Of a DNA stretch of 64,000 nt, positions 51,800 through 60,838 are shown piece by piece. Positions within the stretch are counted from its first letter, which is position 1. The number at the start of each line of letters is the position of its first letter. The notes below the pieces were generated by a model. The model was given only the letters and a program-made list of their open reading frames with translations, was not told the DNA's origin and did not search any database. The DNA is from CAZUMW01 sp964621615 (GTDB lineage Bacteria > Desulfobacterota > WTBG01 > CAIYCZ01 > CAIRTM01), in NCBI GenBank assembly GCA_964621615.1, contig CAZUMW010000016.1, positions 1 to 64,000 of the forward strand, in the 5' to 3' direction. Made by a program: the position numbers and the translations under genes.

Positions 51800-53081
51800 C
51801 GCGTCCCATAAACAGCACCGTTTCAGTCTCGTAATCCCGTATGACAAAAATAAAGGGGCGGTCGGCGCGAACCGTTGCCTCCGGCTCAGGCAGGGACGTG
51901 AGCTCGATGACCACGGCGGTCGCCGCTGCCGCTTCGGTGCCGAGCTCGTCGACCGAGACAAAGCCCTTGTGATAGACTGCGCTTACGAACAGGTCCCTCG
52001 TTCCGTCAATGCCGGAAAAATCGGCCGCGCCCGGCATAAATGCATCCTGTATGCCCATGGCCGAGAGCGGCTCGTTGAGCAGCACCGGCGATTCGAACTG
52101 CCATTTGGGAAGAAACAGCCGGATGGTTTTTTGTGAAAGCGTCTGCAATATGCTCTCCAGCGCTTCGGTGTCAAAGGACTGCTCGAACTGCTCAAACGAG
52201 CCGCTGTCAGGAATAATGATCACCATGCCGGCACGGCTGCCCTTATAGGGCAGATCGATTGCCTGAAAGCCATTGCCTTTCATATAGCCGAACTGTTCGA
52301 CCTGGGTCATAAAGGGAACGGTCACCTCAGAGCCCCCACGCGTTGTAAATCCGCCCTCGGCGGTGTCATGCTCTTCAAATTGAGAAAGCCAGGCGCCATA
52401 GAAATAAATGGCGTTTGTCAGCACCAGCCGTGTCTGTGAGGAAATCGCCCCGGGCGGGAGAAGGTTTTTTATTTTTTCATCAGTCTGCTTTTCAACCCAC
52501 CGGTTAATCGTTTCGCGAGATGTATCGGGGGCACCGGCAAAATCAAGCAGATACATAGCCGCACCGTAGTTCACCGCCAGAAGATCGAGGAAATCCTCGC
52601 GAAACGTATAGGTCTTTTCACCCCAGACTTCGTTTGCAACAGAGAGCACAAACTCCTCTTCAGAGCTGTCCTGTCCGAGGTCGGTAAGGTAAAGATCAAG
52701 CCGGTTAAAAGCAGGGTGAAGGGTGCTGTTATCAAGGCTGTAAGACAGCGCGTCCGCCATTTCCCGGGCGGTGGTGCCGCGCGCGCCGGCATAGGTCATG
52801 GCAAGGGCAACGGATATGCTGTAGGGTGAAAAAAACAGATTATCATCGACCTGATCCCTGAGCCGGGCATACAGATCAAGTGCGCACTCACGGGTTCCAT
52901 CCAGCAGCGCCTCATAATCAGCCTCGGCAACAGCAGGGGCCCGGTTCCGCTCCAGCCCGGAGGCGGCCACTGCAAACGGGGTATTGTTATCCGTGGGACC
53001 CGGCCCGTTGTCTCTGCATGAGAAGACAAAGAAAACAGTCACGATTATCGCAGCGGCGGCGAAGAGGGTTTTTTTAAGCAT
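51780..53081 (-). CDS. Serpin (serine protease inhibitor) lipoprotein
   Basis: The start at ATG 53081 has GGAGG upstream and gives 433 residues with a lipoprotein signal (IIVTVFFVFSC). The serpin fold is complete: FFSPYSISVALAMTYAGARG, LVLTNAIYFYGAWLSQF, and the reactive loop with hinge DELGTEAAAATAVVIELTS, then ADRPFIFVIRDYETETVLFMGRV. The small-residue hinge GTEAAAAT predicts real inhibition by loop insertion. By alignment with alpha-1-antitrypsin the P1-P1' bond is close to Thr-Ser, give or take one residue. The target may be an elastase- or subtilisin-like protease outside the cell. Confidence 0.95.
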   Translation of the reverse strand: MLKKTLFAAAAIIVTVFFVFSCRDNGPGPTDNNTPFAVAASGLERNRAPAVAEADYEALLDGTRECALDLYARLRDQVDDNLFFSPYSISVALAMTYAGARGTTAREMADALSYSLDNSTLHPAFNRLDLYLTDLGQDSSEEEFVLSVANEVWGEKTYTFREDFLDLLAVNYGAAMYLLDFAGAPDTSRETINRWVEKQTDEKIKNLLPPGAISSQTRLVLTNAIYFYGAWLSQFEEHDTAEGGFTTRGGSEVTVPFMTQVEQFGYMKGNGFQAIDLPYKGSRAGMVIIIPDSGSFEQFEQSFDTEALESILQTLSQKTIRLFLPKWQFESPVLLNEPLSAMGIQDAFMPGAADFSGIDGTRDLFVSAVYHKGFVSVDELGTEAAAATAVVIELTSLPEPEATVRADRPFIFVIRDYETETVLFMGRVTDPSL

Positions 53082-53229
53082 ATGGTATCCTCCATAGCGG
53101 TGCCCGCGCGGGGCGCGTTCGGACAAGCCGGCGGCAGCAGGTTCTCACTGAGTGATATGTAGCATATTCATCAGCCGAATTACAGCCCCTTCCGGAATGA
53201 TTTTATTGCCGGCCCCCCATTGGTTATGG

Positions 53230-53258
53230 TTGCCTTTTTCCGCCCTGTATATTATAAA
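53230..53258 (+). promoter_or_regulatory. Predicted sigma-70 promoter of the phosphotriesterase-family gene
   Basis: TTGCCT (53230-53235) and TATAAA (53253-53258) are 17 bases apart, 54 bp before the start at 53313. Confidence 0.6.
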
Positions 53259-53312
53259 TAGCACTCACAGCGCATATGCTGAAGCCCGCATACTTATTTT
53301 ACGGAGCATACC

Positions 53313-54266
53313 ATGAGCGCAGCGGTACAGACAGTACGCGGCCCGGTGAGCACAGACCTGCTCGGCACAACGCTGATGCACGAGCATCTGTTTGTCGAGT
53401 TCGGCGGCGCAAGCCGCCGGTTTCTGGAGCCGGGGCCGCAGCGGGATGAAATCACAGAAGCCTGCTCCGGTCTGATCGCCGAGATCAGGCGATTCGGCGT
53501 GGAGAGCCTCGCCGACCCCACTACGGTCGATCTTGGGCGCAACATACCGGTTATGGCCGACATAGCAGCTGAAACCGGTTTTACTATTATTTGCTGTACC
53601 GGTATCTACAGCACTGCATATTATCGCCGCATCCGTGATGAGCTCGGCAGCCCTGAGGCGGTGTCAGACCTGTTTGTCCGGGAGCTCGCCGAGGGCATAG
53701 ACGGCACCGGTATCAAAGCAGGCTTTATCAAGGTGGTTACCGGCCAGCCGTCGGTTACGGAAACAGAGCGGGAGCTGCTGCGCATGGCGGGCAGGGCTGC
53801 GGCACAGGCCGGTGCGCCGGTTATGACGCACACCGAAGGGGTGCTGGGCGATGAGCAGCAAAGGATTCTTACTGCCGAGGGCGTCCCGGCTCACCGCATT
53901 ATGATCGGCCACAGCTGTATCGCCACAGATTTTGACTATCACGAGCGCATTCTGCAGGCGGGCTCCTACCTGGGCTTTGACCGCTTCGGCATGGAGTTCG
54001 ACATGCCCGATGATGCCCGCGCTGCCTCGCTTGTGAAGCTGATACAGGCGGGGTACGCCGACCGGATGCTTCTGTCACACGATTCGGTGTGGTACTGGGT
54101 CGGCGGGCCGCAGGTCGGCAGCGGGCCGTCCAAAAACTGGACCCCGACAAACCTGTTCAGGCGCATACGCCCGATGCTCAGTTATGCCGGCGTGACGGAT
54201 GAGCAGTTTGAAGCGCTTTTCCGCGACAATCCGCGCCGCTTTTTTGCGGGGGACCGCCCTGCGTAA
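53313..54266 (+). CDS. Phosphotriesterase-family metal hydrolase
   Basis: The 317-residue TIM-barrel protein keeps all family metal ligands: H-x-H in LMHEHLFVEF, the Lys in GIKAGFIKVVTG that is carboxylated in the family, His in VMTHTEG and IGHSC, and Asp in LLSHDSVWY. Members include phosphotriesterases, lactonases and sugar-lactone or amide hydrolases, so a lactonase is a fair guess. No signal peptide is visible, so it should be cytoplasmic. GGAG precedes the ATG. Confidence 0.93.
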   Translation: MSAAVQTVRGPVSTDLLGTTLMHEHLFVEFGGASRRFLEPGPQRDEITEACSGLIAEIRRFGVESLADPTTVDLGRNIPVMADIAAETGFTIICCTGIYSTAYYRRIRDELGSPEAVSDLFVRELAEGIDGTGIKAGFIKVVTGQPSVTETERELLRMAGRAAAQAGAPVMTHTEGVLGDEQQRILTAEGVPAHRIMIGHSCIATDFDYHERILQAGSYLGFDRFGMEFDMPDDARAASLVKLIQAGYADRMLLSHDSVWYWVGGPQVGSGPSKNWTPTNLFRRIRPMLSYAGVTDEQFEALFRDNPRRFFAGDRPA

Positions 54267-54292
54267 CACACAGTCATCAGCACTGCCGCCAT

Positions 54293-55654
54293 ATGGCCCA
54301 GCCAGTCCTTACACACGTTCTGTTTCGCCGATCCGGCGGGCGCGCTTTGTTTGCTGCTGCCGCTTTTGTGGCTGCAGCGTACGCAGCGTGGGCGCTTTTG
54401 TGCACCTGCCGATGCGAACAGGCCGGGAAGTTTCCCGACACCCGGCTGTTTTTTAAAACAGCCTCGGCCCCCGTGCTTTCAGCCGATCTGTGGGCGGGCC
54501 CGCGCCCCCCCGCCGCCCCGCTTTTTTTCAAAGCGCTCGGCCTCAGGCCCCGGCTCATAGCAGTGGCCCAGACAGCCCTGTCGATTGCCGCATGGTGCTT
54601 TCTCGGAATTGCCGTTGCTGCGCACAGCCGCCGCCTTGTTCCGGGGATGTTCGGCATGACAGCCGTTCTTGCCTATTCGCTGACAGACAACCGCTTTCTC
54701 TGGCATACCGTGATTCTGAGCGAAAGCCTCACGCTGTCCTGTACAGCGGCTCTGCTGGGATCGTGGCTTCTGTATCTGGGAAAGCGCTCTGCGGCGCGCG
54801 CCGCTGCCGTGACGGCCGCCGGGGTCCTGTTTGCGCTTGTGCGTGATACAAACGCGTACATGCTGGCCCTGCTCGGAGCTGTGCTCATTGCAGCGGAAAT
54901 CCTGCGCGCGCTTACCGCCCGCAAAGGCGCCCGCCGGCTCAATATGCTCATTGCGGCAGCCTACCTGGCCGTCTTTGCTGTATCGGTGTGGTCTCACTCG
55001 GCGGGGCAGCGGTGGGTTTTTCCCTTTTACAACCTGATCTCACAGCGCGTTCTTACATCAGCGCAGAGCACGCATTTTTTCGAGAAGCGGGGCATGCCGG
55101 TCAATGACGCGCTTATGAGCCGGGCCGGCAAATGGGCAGCCAGCGATGAGCGGCTCTATTACAACAGCCCGGAGCTGAAAGAATTCAGGCGCTGGGCTCA
55201 TCAAAGCGGCAGGCAGACCTACATATCGTTTCTGCTTGCATCCCCCGGACACCTCATAAAAGGGCCGCTGCGCGAACTGCAGACCATGCTGACGGCTAAT
55301 TTCAGCGGCTACGCTGCCGATGATTACCGGCCTGCTCTGCCGGGGGACGTGTGGTATACAATCGTTTCCCCGAACAATATAGCGCTTGTTCTGTTTGCGG
55401 TCGGGCTGGTTTTCGGCGCGCTGATTTTCGCCCCTTCGGCGGCGCCGCGCCCGCTCGCTATCGCCGCGGTCGCATCGGTGCCGCTTGCCGCGGCGCATCT
55501 GCTTATCGCGTGGCACGGGGATGCGATGGAGGTCTACCGGCACTGCCTGCCGGCTGTGGTGCAGCTGCACTGCGGGTTTCTCTTAGCCCTTACGGCAGTG
55601 GCGGACCGGATGGCGGACAGGGCCGCACGCCGGCGCCTCGGCACACACAGCTGA
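54293..55654 (+). CDS. Polytopic membrane protein, possibly GT-C-like
   Basis: I do not recognise this family. The 453-residue protein has about 10 hydrophobic segments with a larger soluble loop near residues 240-340 (FFEKRGMPVNDALMSRAGKW). The region WHTVILSESLTLSCTAAL resembles a segment of GT39/GT-C type proteins where an SE pair follows a Trp. The first loop has ADLWAGPRPPAAPLFFKALG, again recalling GT-C loops. It lies 26 bp after the phosphotriesterase-family gene and ends 28 bp from the convergent protease gene. Confidence 0.65.
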   Translation: MAQPVLTHVLFRRSGGRALFAAAAFVAAAYAAWALLCTCRCEQAGKFPDTRLFFKTASAPVLSADLWAGPRPPAAPLFFKALGLRPRLIAVAQTALSIAAWCFLGIAVAAHSRRLVPGMFGMTAVLAYSLTDNRFLWHTVILSESLTLSCTAALLGSWLLYLGKRSAARAAAVTAAGVLFALVRDTNAYMLALLGAVLIAAEILRALTARKGARRLNMLIAAAYLAVFAVSVWSHSAGQRWVFPFYNLISQRVLTSAQSTHFFEKRGMPVNDALMSRAGKWAASDERLYYNSPELKEFRRWAHQSGRQTYISFLLASPGHLIKGPLRELQTMLTANFSGYAADDYRPALPGDVWYTIVSPNNIALVLFAVGLVFGALIFAPSAAPRPLAIAAVASVPLAAAHLLIAWHGDAMEVYRHCLPAVVQLHCGFLLALTAVADRMADRAARRRLGTHS

Positions 55655-55682
55655 TCAGGGGTCAGGAAATGCCGGGAGGGGC

Positions 55683-57110
55683 TCACTCGGTAACCGTAAC
55701 GTTCACCGAGGCGACCGCATAGTTGTTGTAGATATCCCACGCAACCACATATGCCGTATAGGTTCCCGCGTACCAGTAATTAATAAGGCCCATTTCATCA
55801 GGGACGGTGAGCGTGTTTTCAACGGTTTCCATATCGAAGTACCACGACAGATTCACGTTGCCGCCGCTGTCGCCGTCAATGTCCCACCAGTAGCCGGCAA
55901 TACCGTCCGGGTCCGATGCGCTGCAGGTGAAGGTAAACGTGTCCACCCATGCCTGCCCGGTAGCCGGCGACACTGTAAAGGAGCTGATCACCGGGCTGTC
56001 CGAAACCGCCGCCGCAGTGGTTGTGGTGGTGGCGGGGGCTGCGGGAACAGTTGTGGTGGTGCTTGCGGGAGCGGTGGTTGTGGTGCTTTTGCCGGTGAGA
56101 TAGGAAATCGCCCGCTCAAGCACATAATCATGGCTGTCGTCATAGCTTGCCTGGGGTGAGACGGCAATGTCCGGGGCGATGCCGTTGTCTTCAATGACCG
56201 TGTTGTCATAGGTGTAGGCCATCCAGGTGCATACCGAATAGGAAACCCCGTTTGCAAGCGAAAAGTCCTTGGGGCTGCCCGAGGCGCCGCGGGTGGTGTC
56301 GCCGATCAGGGTGACCGTGGGGCAGGCTTTCATCATCAGCGTAAACCACTCGCCCGAGCTCATCACCCGCTGACCGATAAGGCACACGGCTTTCTTGCTG
56401 AAGCGGGTTCCGCTTGAGGGCTCGAGCGTTTTTTCTATCAGCTCGCCGAAGTCATCGTGTCCTGAGCCCTGCCGGTATTTGACATACCCGAAGGTGCGCG
56501 TCCGGTCGGTGAACCGGGAGGCGAATTTTTCGGCATTCGCCTCGTTGCCGCCGCTGTTTGCCCTGATATCGATTATCATGCCGTCAGCGCTTTGATAGGT
56601 CTGAAACAGATTCTCGATGTCCTGGTCGCTGACCGATTTGAAGGAATTCGTATCCAGGGTTTCAACATCGATGTAGGCAATGTTGTCTGAAAGCCAGGCA
56701 TGGTATATGACGCCGTCGCCGAGATTCGTGTATTCCCCGTCGCGCGTGTACTGCGCCGCAAGCTTCGCGGGGTAGTTGGTCTCGATGCTGCCGTTGTACC
56801 CGATCCACTCACCGCCGGGCTTCTGCACGGCAACGTGCCAGTCGTGCAGCACCTGCAGCATATTATTGAGCGTGACGGCGAATTCATCTGCGCTGAGATC
56901 GTCGGTGAATTGGGGTGCATACTGGGTCTTGACGGCATCCCAGTCGACGTTTTTATAGCTGAAATAGGAATAGGTCTGATCGAAATCAGACCACGCCTGC
57001 TCGAAAAGCTCCGAGGCAGGCGGCACCTGCTTGCATCCGGCCAACCCATACAGTATGATACTGCAGACAGAAAACACCAATAGATGTGTGAATCGCATTG
57101 TATTTTTCAT
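55683..57110 (-). CDS. S41-family peptidase lipoprotein with Thr-rich linker and Ig-like domain
   Basis: The 475-residue product has a lipoprotein signal (SIILYGLAGC, Cys26). The tail-specific protease core has IDIRANSGGNEANAEKFASR, and the nucleophile region VCLIGQRVMSSGEWFTLMMK, with TLIGDTTRGASG after it. No PDZ domain is evident. A Thr/Ala/Pro-rich linker of about 35 residues follows, and then a PKD- or Ig-like domain (about 375-475) with DPDGIAGYWWDIDGDSGG. It probably cuts C-terminal tails of envelope proteins, or digests peptides outside. CGAGGTAG lies before the ATG. Confidence 0.88.
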   Translation of the reverse strand: MKNTMRFTHLLVFSVCSIILYGLAGCKQVPPASELFEQAWSDFDQTYSYFSYKNVDWDAVKTQYAPQFTDDLSADEFAVTLNNMLQVLHDWHVAVQKPGGEWIGYNGSIETNYPAKLAAQYTRDGEYTNLGDGVIYHAWLSDNIAYIDVETLDTNSFKSVSDQDIENLFQTYQSADGMIIDIRANSGGNEANAEKFASRFTDRTRTFGYVKYRQGSGHDDFGELIEKTLEPSSGTRFSKKAVCLIGQRVMSSGEWFTLMMKACPTVTLIGDTTRGASGSPKDFSLANGVSYSVCTWMAYTYDNTVIEDNGIAPDIAVSPQASYDDSHDYVLERAISYLTGKSTTTTAPASTTTTVPAAPATTTTTAAAVSDSPVISSFTVSPATGQAWVDTFTFTCSASDPDGIAGYWWDIDGDSGGNVNLSWYFDMETVENTLTVPDEMGLINYWYAGTYTAYVVAWDIYNNYAVASVNVTVTE

Positions 57111-57209
57111 ATCTACCTCGATTATGTTAAATTTTTTACAAACAAGTATATGTAAAAAATATTTTTAAACAAGATAAATTTTGTTAATAATAGGCGTATC
57201 CAGCAATGC

Positions 57210-57242
57210 CCGGACCGGCTTCGTTACATTATTCTGGACACC
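57210..57242 (+). repeat. Solo end of the MITE-like repeat family
   Basis: CCGGACCGGCTTCGTTACAT leads into TATTCTGGACACC, which matches the inner and terminal parts of the elements at 4592-4667 and 38177-38460. No opposite end or target duplication is visible nearby, so this is a remnant or a recombined copy. Confidence 0.6.
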
Positions 57243-57364
57243 AGGAGTCTGCATAACGTGGTACATATCGGCGGCACGCCTCATTGCCCTCTTCATGCAC
57301 ATACGCGTGGCGGGATAGGCGAGGGTGTGATTTTTACAGGTCCAGCTGAGACCAGGAGCTCTAC

Positions 57365-58027
57365 GTGGCCGAATTTTTTGAGGTAGTTGACTGCTTCGGC
57401 AGAAAAACAGGAAAGTTGAAAACGCGGAGCCTCGTGCACCGCAACGGTGACTGGCACCGCTCATCCCACATTCACCTCATCAATCCCCGGACGCAAACCA
57501 TTATTTTTCAGCAGCGCTCTGCCGGAAAAGACGTGTGCCCGAACCATGTGGATGTTGCGGTGGGCGGCCATCACGCGCCGGGCGAATCAGAAAAACAGAC
57601 AATCGAGCGCGAAGTTCGCGAGGAGGTGGGAATCGACCTGACAGCCTGTCCCGGCGAGCTTGTCCGCGTACGCGGATACCGGCTCAATGCGATCGAGTTT
57701 CCTGAAAAAAACATCTGTGATCATGAGATCCAGGACGTCTCATTCTTCGTATCGGATATCGGCATAGATCAGCTGTCGCTTCAGCGCGGGGAGCTTTTTG
57801 CCGTTATGTCGTTTGCCGTGGCCGATGTGCGTGATTTGTTTGTGGGCGGCAGTGATACAATCGGTAACCTGGCAGGGCGGCGATTTGATGAGCGGGGGAA
57901 TGTGATTGATTACATACGCTCGTGGGAAAAAAATGATTTCATACCCGCTGTTGATAACTATTTCGCAAAAGCGGCATATATTGCCGATCTGCTCTTTTCG
58001 GGTGAGAGAAACATTCCGGGCATATAA
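57365..58027 (+). CDS. NUDIX hydrolase, isopentenyl-diphosphate isomerase-like group
   Basis: The 220-residue protein has HRNGDWHRSSHIHLINPRTQ and the Nudix box GHHAPGESEKQTIEREVREEVG, an arrangement shared by IPP isomerase-like and other long NUDIX proteins. The C-terminal part DYIRSWEKNDFIPAVDNYFA is long for this group. The start is GTG at 57365 with AGGAG 7 bases upstream. It should hydrolyse a nucleoside or other diphosphate; the true substrate is not clear. It ends 14 bp from the convergent transporter operon. Confidence 0.85.
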   Translation: MAEFFEVVDCFGRKTGKLKTRSLVHRNGDWHRSSHIHLINPRTQTIIFQQRSAGKDVCPNHVDVAVGGHHAPGESEKQTIEREVREEVGIDLTACPGELVRVRGYRLNAIEFPEKNICDHEIQDVSFFVSDIGIDQLSLQRGELFAVMSFAVADVRDLFVGGSDTIGNLAGRRFDERGNVIDYIRSWEKNDFIPAVDNYFAKAAYIADLLFSGERNIPGI

Positions 58028-58041
58028 GTCCCCGGCGCGGT

Positions 58042-59124
58042 TTAGCCGCGCTGTGTTATTCGATCACCGTTTTCATCAAACACAAAAAGATTGCTGCGGG
58101 CACAATCGATTCCAACGGCCTGCTGCTCCCTGACGGATCCCGCATCCGTCAGCCTGGCCAGGATATCGCCGCCGCCCCCGATATTGACATAGACCAGATA
58201 TTCGCTCCCAAGCGCTGAGATCATCGTGACCGTTCCCTGAAAGGTCCCCTCGCCCGGGGGCGTAAGCTCAATGTGCTCCGGCCTGATGCCGAGCGTGATC
58301 TGCCCGGCGTTTTCAGCGCGCTCGATGTCAATGCGCTTTGCGGCGTGCCGCAGCATATCGCCGCTGAGCAGATTCATCGGCGGCGTGCCCATAAACCGGG
58401 CCACAAACAGGTTTACGGGATGGCGGTAAATATCCGCCGGCGCTCCGGCCTGCTGCACCTCCCCGCCCTTGAGCACGGCGATGCTGTCCCCCAGAGACAT
58501 GGCTTCCGTCTGATCGTGGGTGACATAGATGGTGGTTACGCCGATGCGCCGCTGGAGCTGCTTGAGCTCGCTTCGCATGCTCACCCGAAGCAGCGCATCC
58601 AGATTTGAGAGGGGCTCATCAAGCAGCAGCACCCGGGGGCGCCGGACGATCGCCCGCCCCAGCGCAACCCGCTGGCGCTGTCCCCCGCTCAGCTCTGCAG
58701 GCTTTGCTTCCAGCAAAGGGAGAATCTCCAGCGTGTCGGCGGCATTTCTTACCCGGCCGGAGATTTCCTTTTTATTCACTTTGGCTATTTTCAGAGGAAA
58801 CGCTATGTTGTCAAACACAGACATATGCGGATACAGCGCATAGCTTTGAAAAACCATGGCCACGTCCCGCTCACGCGGCGACAGAAAAAGGCGCTTTTCA
58901 GCCGAGGACACCAGGCGGTCCCCGATACGGATCTCGCCCGATGATGGTTTCTCTATGCCGGCAATGATATTGAGCAGCGTCGACTTGCCGCATCCGCTGG
59001 GGCCCAGCAGGACAAAGAAGCTGCCCGGCTCGATCTCGAGCGCAACGTTTTTCAGCGCCGTAATGCGGCCCCGCCGCAGCGCAAAAAACTGCTTGCCCAC
59101 CCGCTGTATGCTGACTCGCTTCAT
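58042..59124 (-). CDS. Sugar ABC transporter ATPase (MalK/UgpC type)
   Basis: The 360-residue ATPase has Walker A GPSGCGKSTLLN, Q-loop MVFQSYALYPHMSVFDN, signature LSGGQRQRVALGRAIV, Walker B LLLDEPLSNLD and VTHDQTEAMSLGD. The last 120 residues form the OB-fold regulatory domain of the MalK group (LGIRPEHIEL). It powers uptake with the two permeases encoded upstream. Its start overlaps the upstream permease stop by 4 bp. MalK-type ATPases may serve several transporters. Confidence 0.96.
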   Translation of the reverse strand: MKRVSIQRVGKQFFALRRGRITALKNVALEIEPGSFFVLLGPSGCGKSTLLNIIAGIEKPSSGEIRIGDRLVSSAEKRLFLSPRERDVAMVFQSYALYPHMSVFDNIAFPLKIAKVNKKEISGRVRNAADTLEILPLLEAKPAELSGGQRQRVALGRAIVRRPRVLLLDEPLSNLDALLRVSMRSELKQLQRRIGVTTIYVTHDQTEAMSLGDSIAVLKGGEVQQAGAPADIYRHPVNLFVARFMGTPPMNLLSGDMLRHAAKRIDIERAENAGQITLGIRPEHIELTPPGEGTFQGTVTMISALGSEYLVYVNIGGGGDILARLTDAGSVREQQAVGIDCARSNLFVFDENGDRITQRG

Positions 59125-59951
59125 CCTTTGACCGCCCCCCGGGTTAACCCCTGCACGACATATTTCTGACAGAACACCGCGATAACAATCATCGGTGCGG
59201 TTGCGATAACGGCCCCGGCCATAATACTGCCCCAGGGAATCTGTCCGTGCAGCCCTTCAAACAGGGCAATGCCCACAGGTATGGTTCTGGCGCTGTAGTC
59301 GATGGTCAGCATCAGGGCAAAAAGAAACTCGTTGAATGAATAAATAAACACAAGCAGCAGCGTTGAGGCAGCGCCCGGCAGGGCAAGCGGCAGAATAATC
59401 CTGCATAAAATACTCAGACGCGATGCCCCGTCAATCAGGGCAGCGCGGTCAAGGTCTGCGGGCAGGCGCGAGAAATAGCTCAGCATAATCCAGAGCGCAA
59501 GGGGCAGGCCGAGCGTCGTGTAGGGAAAAATAAGCGCGTTATAGGTGTTGATCCATCCCAGGCGGCTCATCAGCTTAAACAGATATCCGACAATGCTGAT
59601 CTGCGGAAACATGGAAAATGCCAGCATAAGCAGGGGGATCGCCGCTTTGCCCGGAAATGAAAGCCGCGTCACGGCATAGGCGGACAGCCCGGCGAATATG
59701 GTGGCAAAAACGGCTGAAACGGCCGAGACCACCAGGCTGTTTCCCAGGTAGCGCAGCACGTGAACCGACCTGCCGGTGAGCACGGCGCTGTAATTGTCCA
59801 GGGTAAACACAAAAGGGGCAGCGCTTCCCGTGAAGTCGGGGTGCTTGCTTACCGACACGACCATCATCCAGAGAACGGGGCCGGTGCAGAAGGCCAGCAG
59901 AAACAAAACGCCCACGGCGGCAAGCGCTGCTTTCTGCCGCTGCTCGTTCAT
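59121..59951 (-). CDS. Sugar ABC transporter permease (MalG type)
   Basis: The 276-residue protein has six membrane segments and the EAA loop LIDGASRLSILCRIILPLAL, the contact point for the ATPase. The N-terminal periplasmic part is short, as usual for MalG-like CUT1 permeases. It overlaps both neighbours by 4 bp in the operon. Confidence 0.96.
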   Translation of the reverse strand: MNEQRQKAALAAVGVLFLLAFCTGPVLWMMVVSVSKHPDFTGSAAPFVFTLDNYSAVLTGRSVHVLRYLGNSLVVSAVSAVFATIFAGLSAYAVTRLSFPGKAAIPLLMLAFSMFPQISIVGYLFKLMSRLGWINTYNALIFPYTTLGLPLALWIMLSYFSRLPADLDRAALIDGASRLSILCRIILPLALPGAASTLLLVFIYSFNEFLFALMLTIDYSARTIPVGIALFEGLHGQIPWGSIMAGAVIATAPMIVIAVFCQKYVVQGLTRGAVKG

Positions 59952-60838
59952 CGCAGCACCTCCCAGAACCGCCCTGCCCGGACATACAGGATGGAAAGGA
60001 GCGCGGCGAGCAGAAACACGCAGACGGACACAGCCGAGCCGTAGCCGAAATCACCGGACAGATAGTGGTTGAATGCATACAAAGAAAGCGATGTCGTGCT
60101 GCCGCCGGGCCCGCCGCCGGTCAGGACATACACCAGATCAAAGATTCTGGCAGCGTCGATGGTGCGGAAAAGCAGCGCAACCGCAATGGACGGGCGCAGC
60201 TGGGGGACAGTAATATAAAAAAAGCGCTGCGCGGGCGTGGTGCCGTCTATCCGTGCCTGGCTGTACAGGTCCGACGGGATCGCCGAAAGCCCTGCCAGCA
60301 GTATAATGGCCACGAACGGTGTGGTCTTCCACACATCGCTTACAACCATCGCAAAAAACGCACCTGCCGCCGACCCGAGCCAGTTGACCGGCTCGTCAGC
60401 GAGACCTGTTTTGAGGAGCAGAAAATTGAGCAGCCCGAAATCGTAATTATACATCAGCTCCCAGACCCGCGCCGAAACCGCGATCGGGATGGCAAAGGGG
60501 ATCAGCACGATCGCGTGCAGCACCCGGCGGCCGGGCAGCGCTTCGTTTAGCAGCACGGCGCATAAAAGGCCCAGAGCCAGCTCCAGAAAGACCGATGCGG
60601 CGACAAACAGAGCCGTAAAGCGCAGGGACTGCCAGAAATGGATATCAGCAAAAAGGCGTGCGTAATTCGCCAGCCCTGAAAACCTGTCGGGCAGAAACGT
60701 AACATCGCGGTACAGGCTGGTCACAAGGGTTCCGGCTACGGGAATCAGTATAAAGGCAAGCGCACAGACAACAAGCGGTGCGTTAAAAAGACAGGCATCG
60801 CGGATTTCCCGCGGGCTGTGTGCTTTTTTTTGTTTCAT
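59948..60838 (-). CDS. Sugar ABC transporter permease (MalF type)
   Basis: The start at ATG 60838 overlaps the stop of the binding-protein gene (ATGA) and gives 296 residues. It has six membrane segments and the EAA loop ARIDGTTPAQRFFYITVPQL. The first segment FNAPLVVCALAFILIPVAGT is typical of CUT1 permeases such as UgpA or MalF without the large extra loop. It pairs with the MalG-type permease. Confidence 0.95.
   Translation of the reverse strand: MKQKKAHSPREIRDACLFNAPLVVCALAFILIPVAGTLVTSLYRDVTFLPDRFSGLANYARLFADIHFWQSLRFTALFVAASVFLELALGLLCAVLLNEALPGRRVLHAIVLIPFAIPIAVSARVWELMYNYDFGLLNFLLLKTGLADEPVNWLGSAAGAFFAMVVSDVWKTTPFVAIILLAGLSAIPSDLYSQARIDGTTPAQRFFYITVPQLRPSIAVALLFRTIDAARIFDLVYVLTGGGPGGSTTSLSLYAFNHYLSGDFGYGSAVSVCVFLLAALLSILYVRAGRFWEVLR

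Noticed and set aside
56000..56100. Repetitive GGTGGTTGTGGT-like stretch
   Set aside because: It is codon repetition for the Thr/Pro/Ala linker of the S41 lipoprotein, not a CRISPR array or non-coding repeat.
58035..58051. GCGCGG-TTTAG-CCGCGC hairpin between the convergent NUDIX and transporter ATPase genes
   Set aside because: It overlaps the ATPase stop codon and lacks a T-run on either strand.
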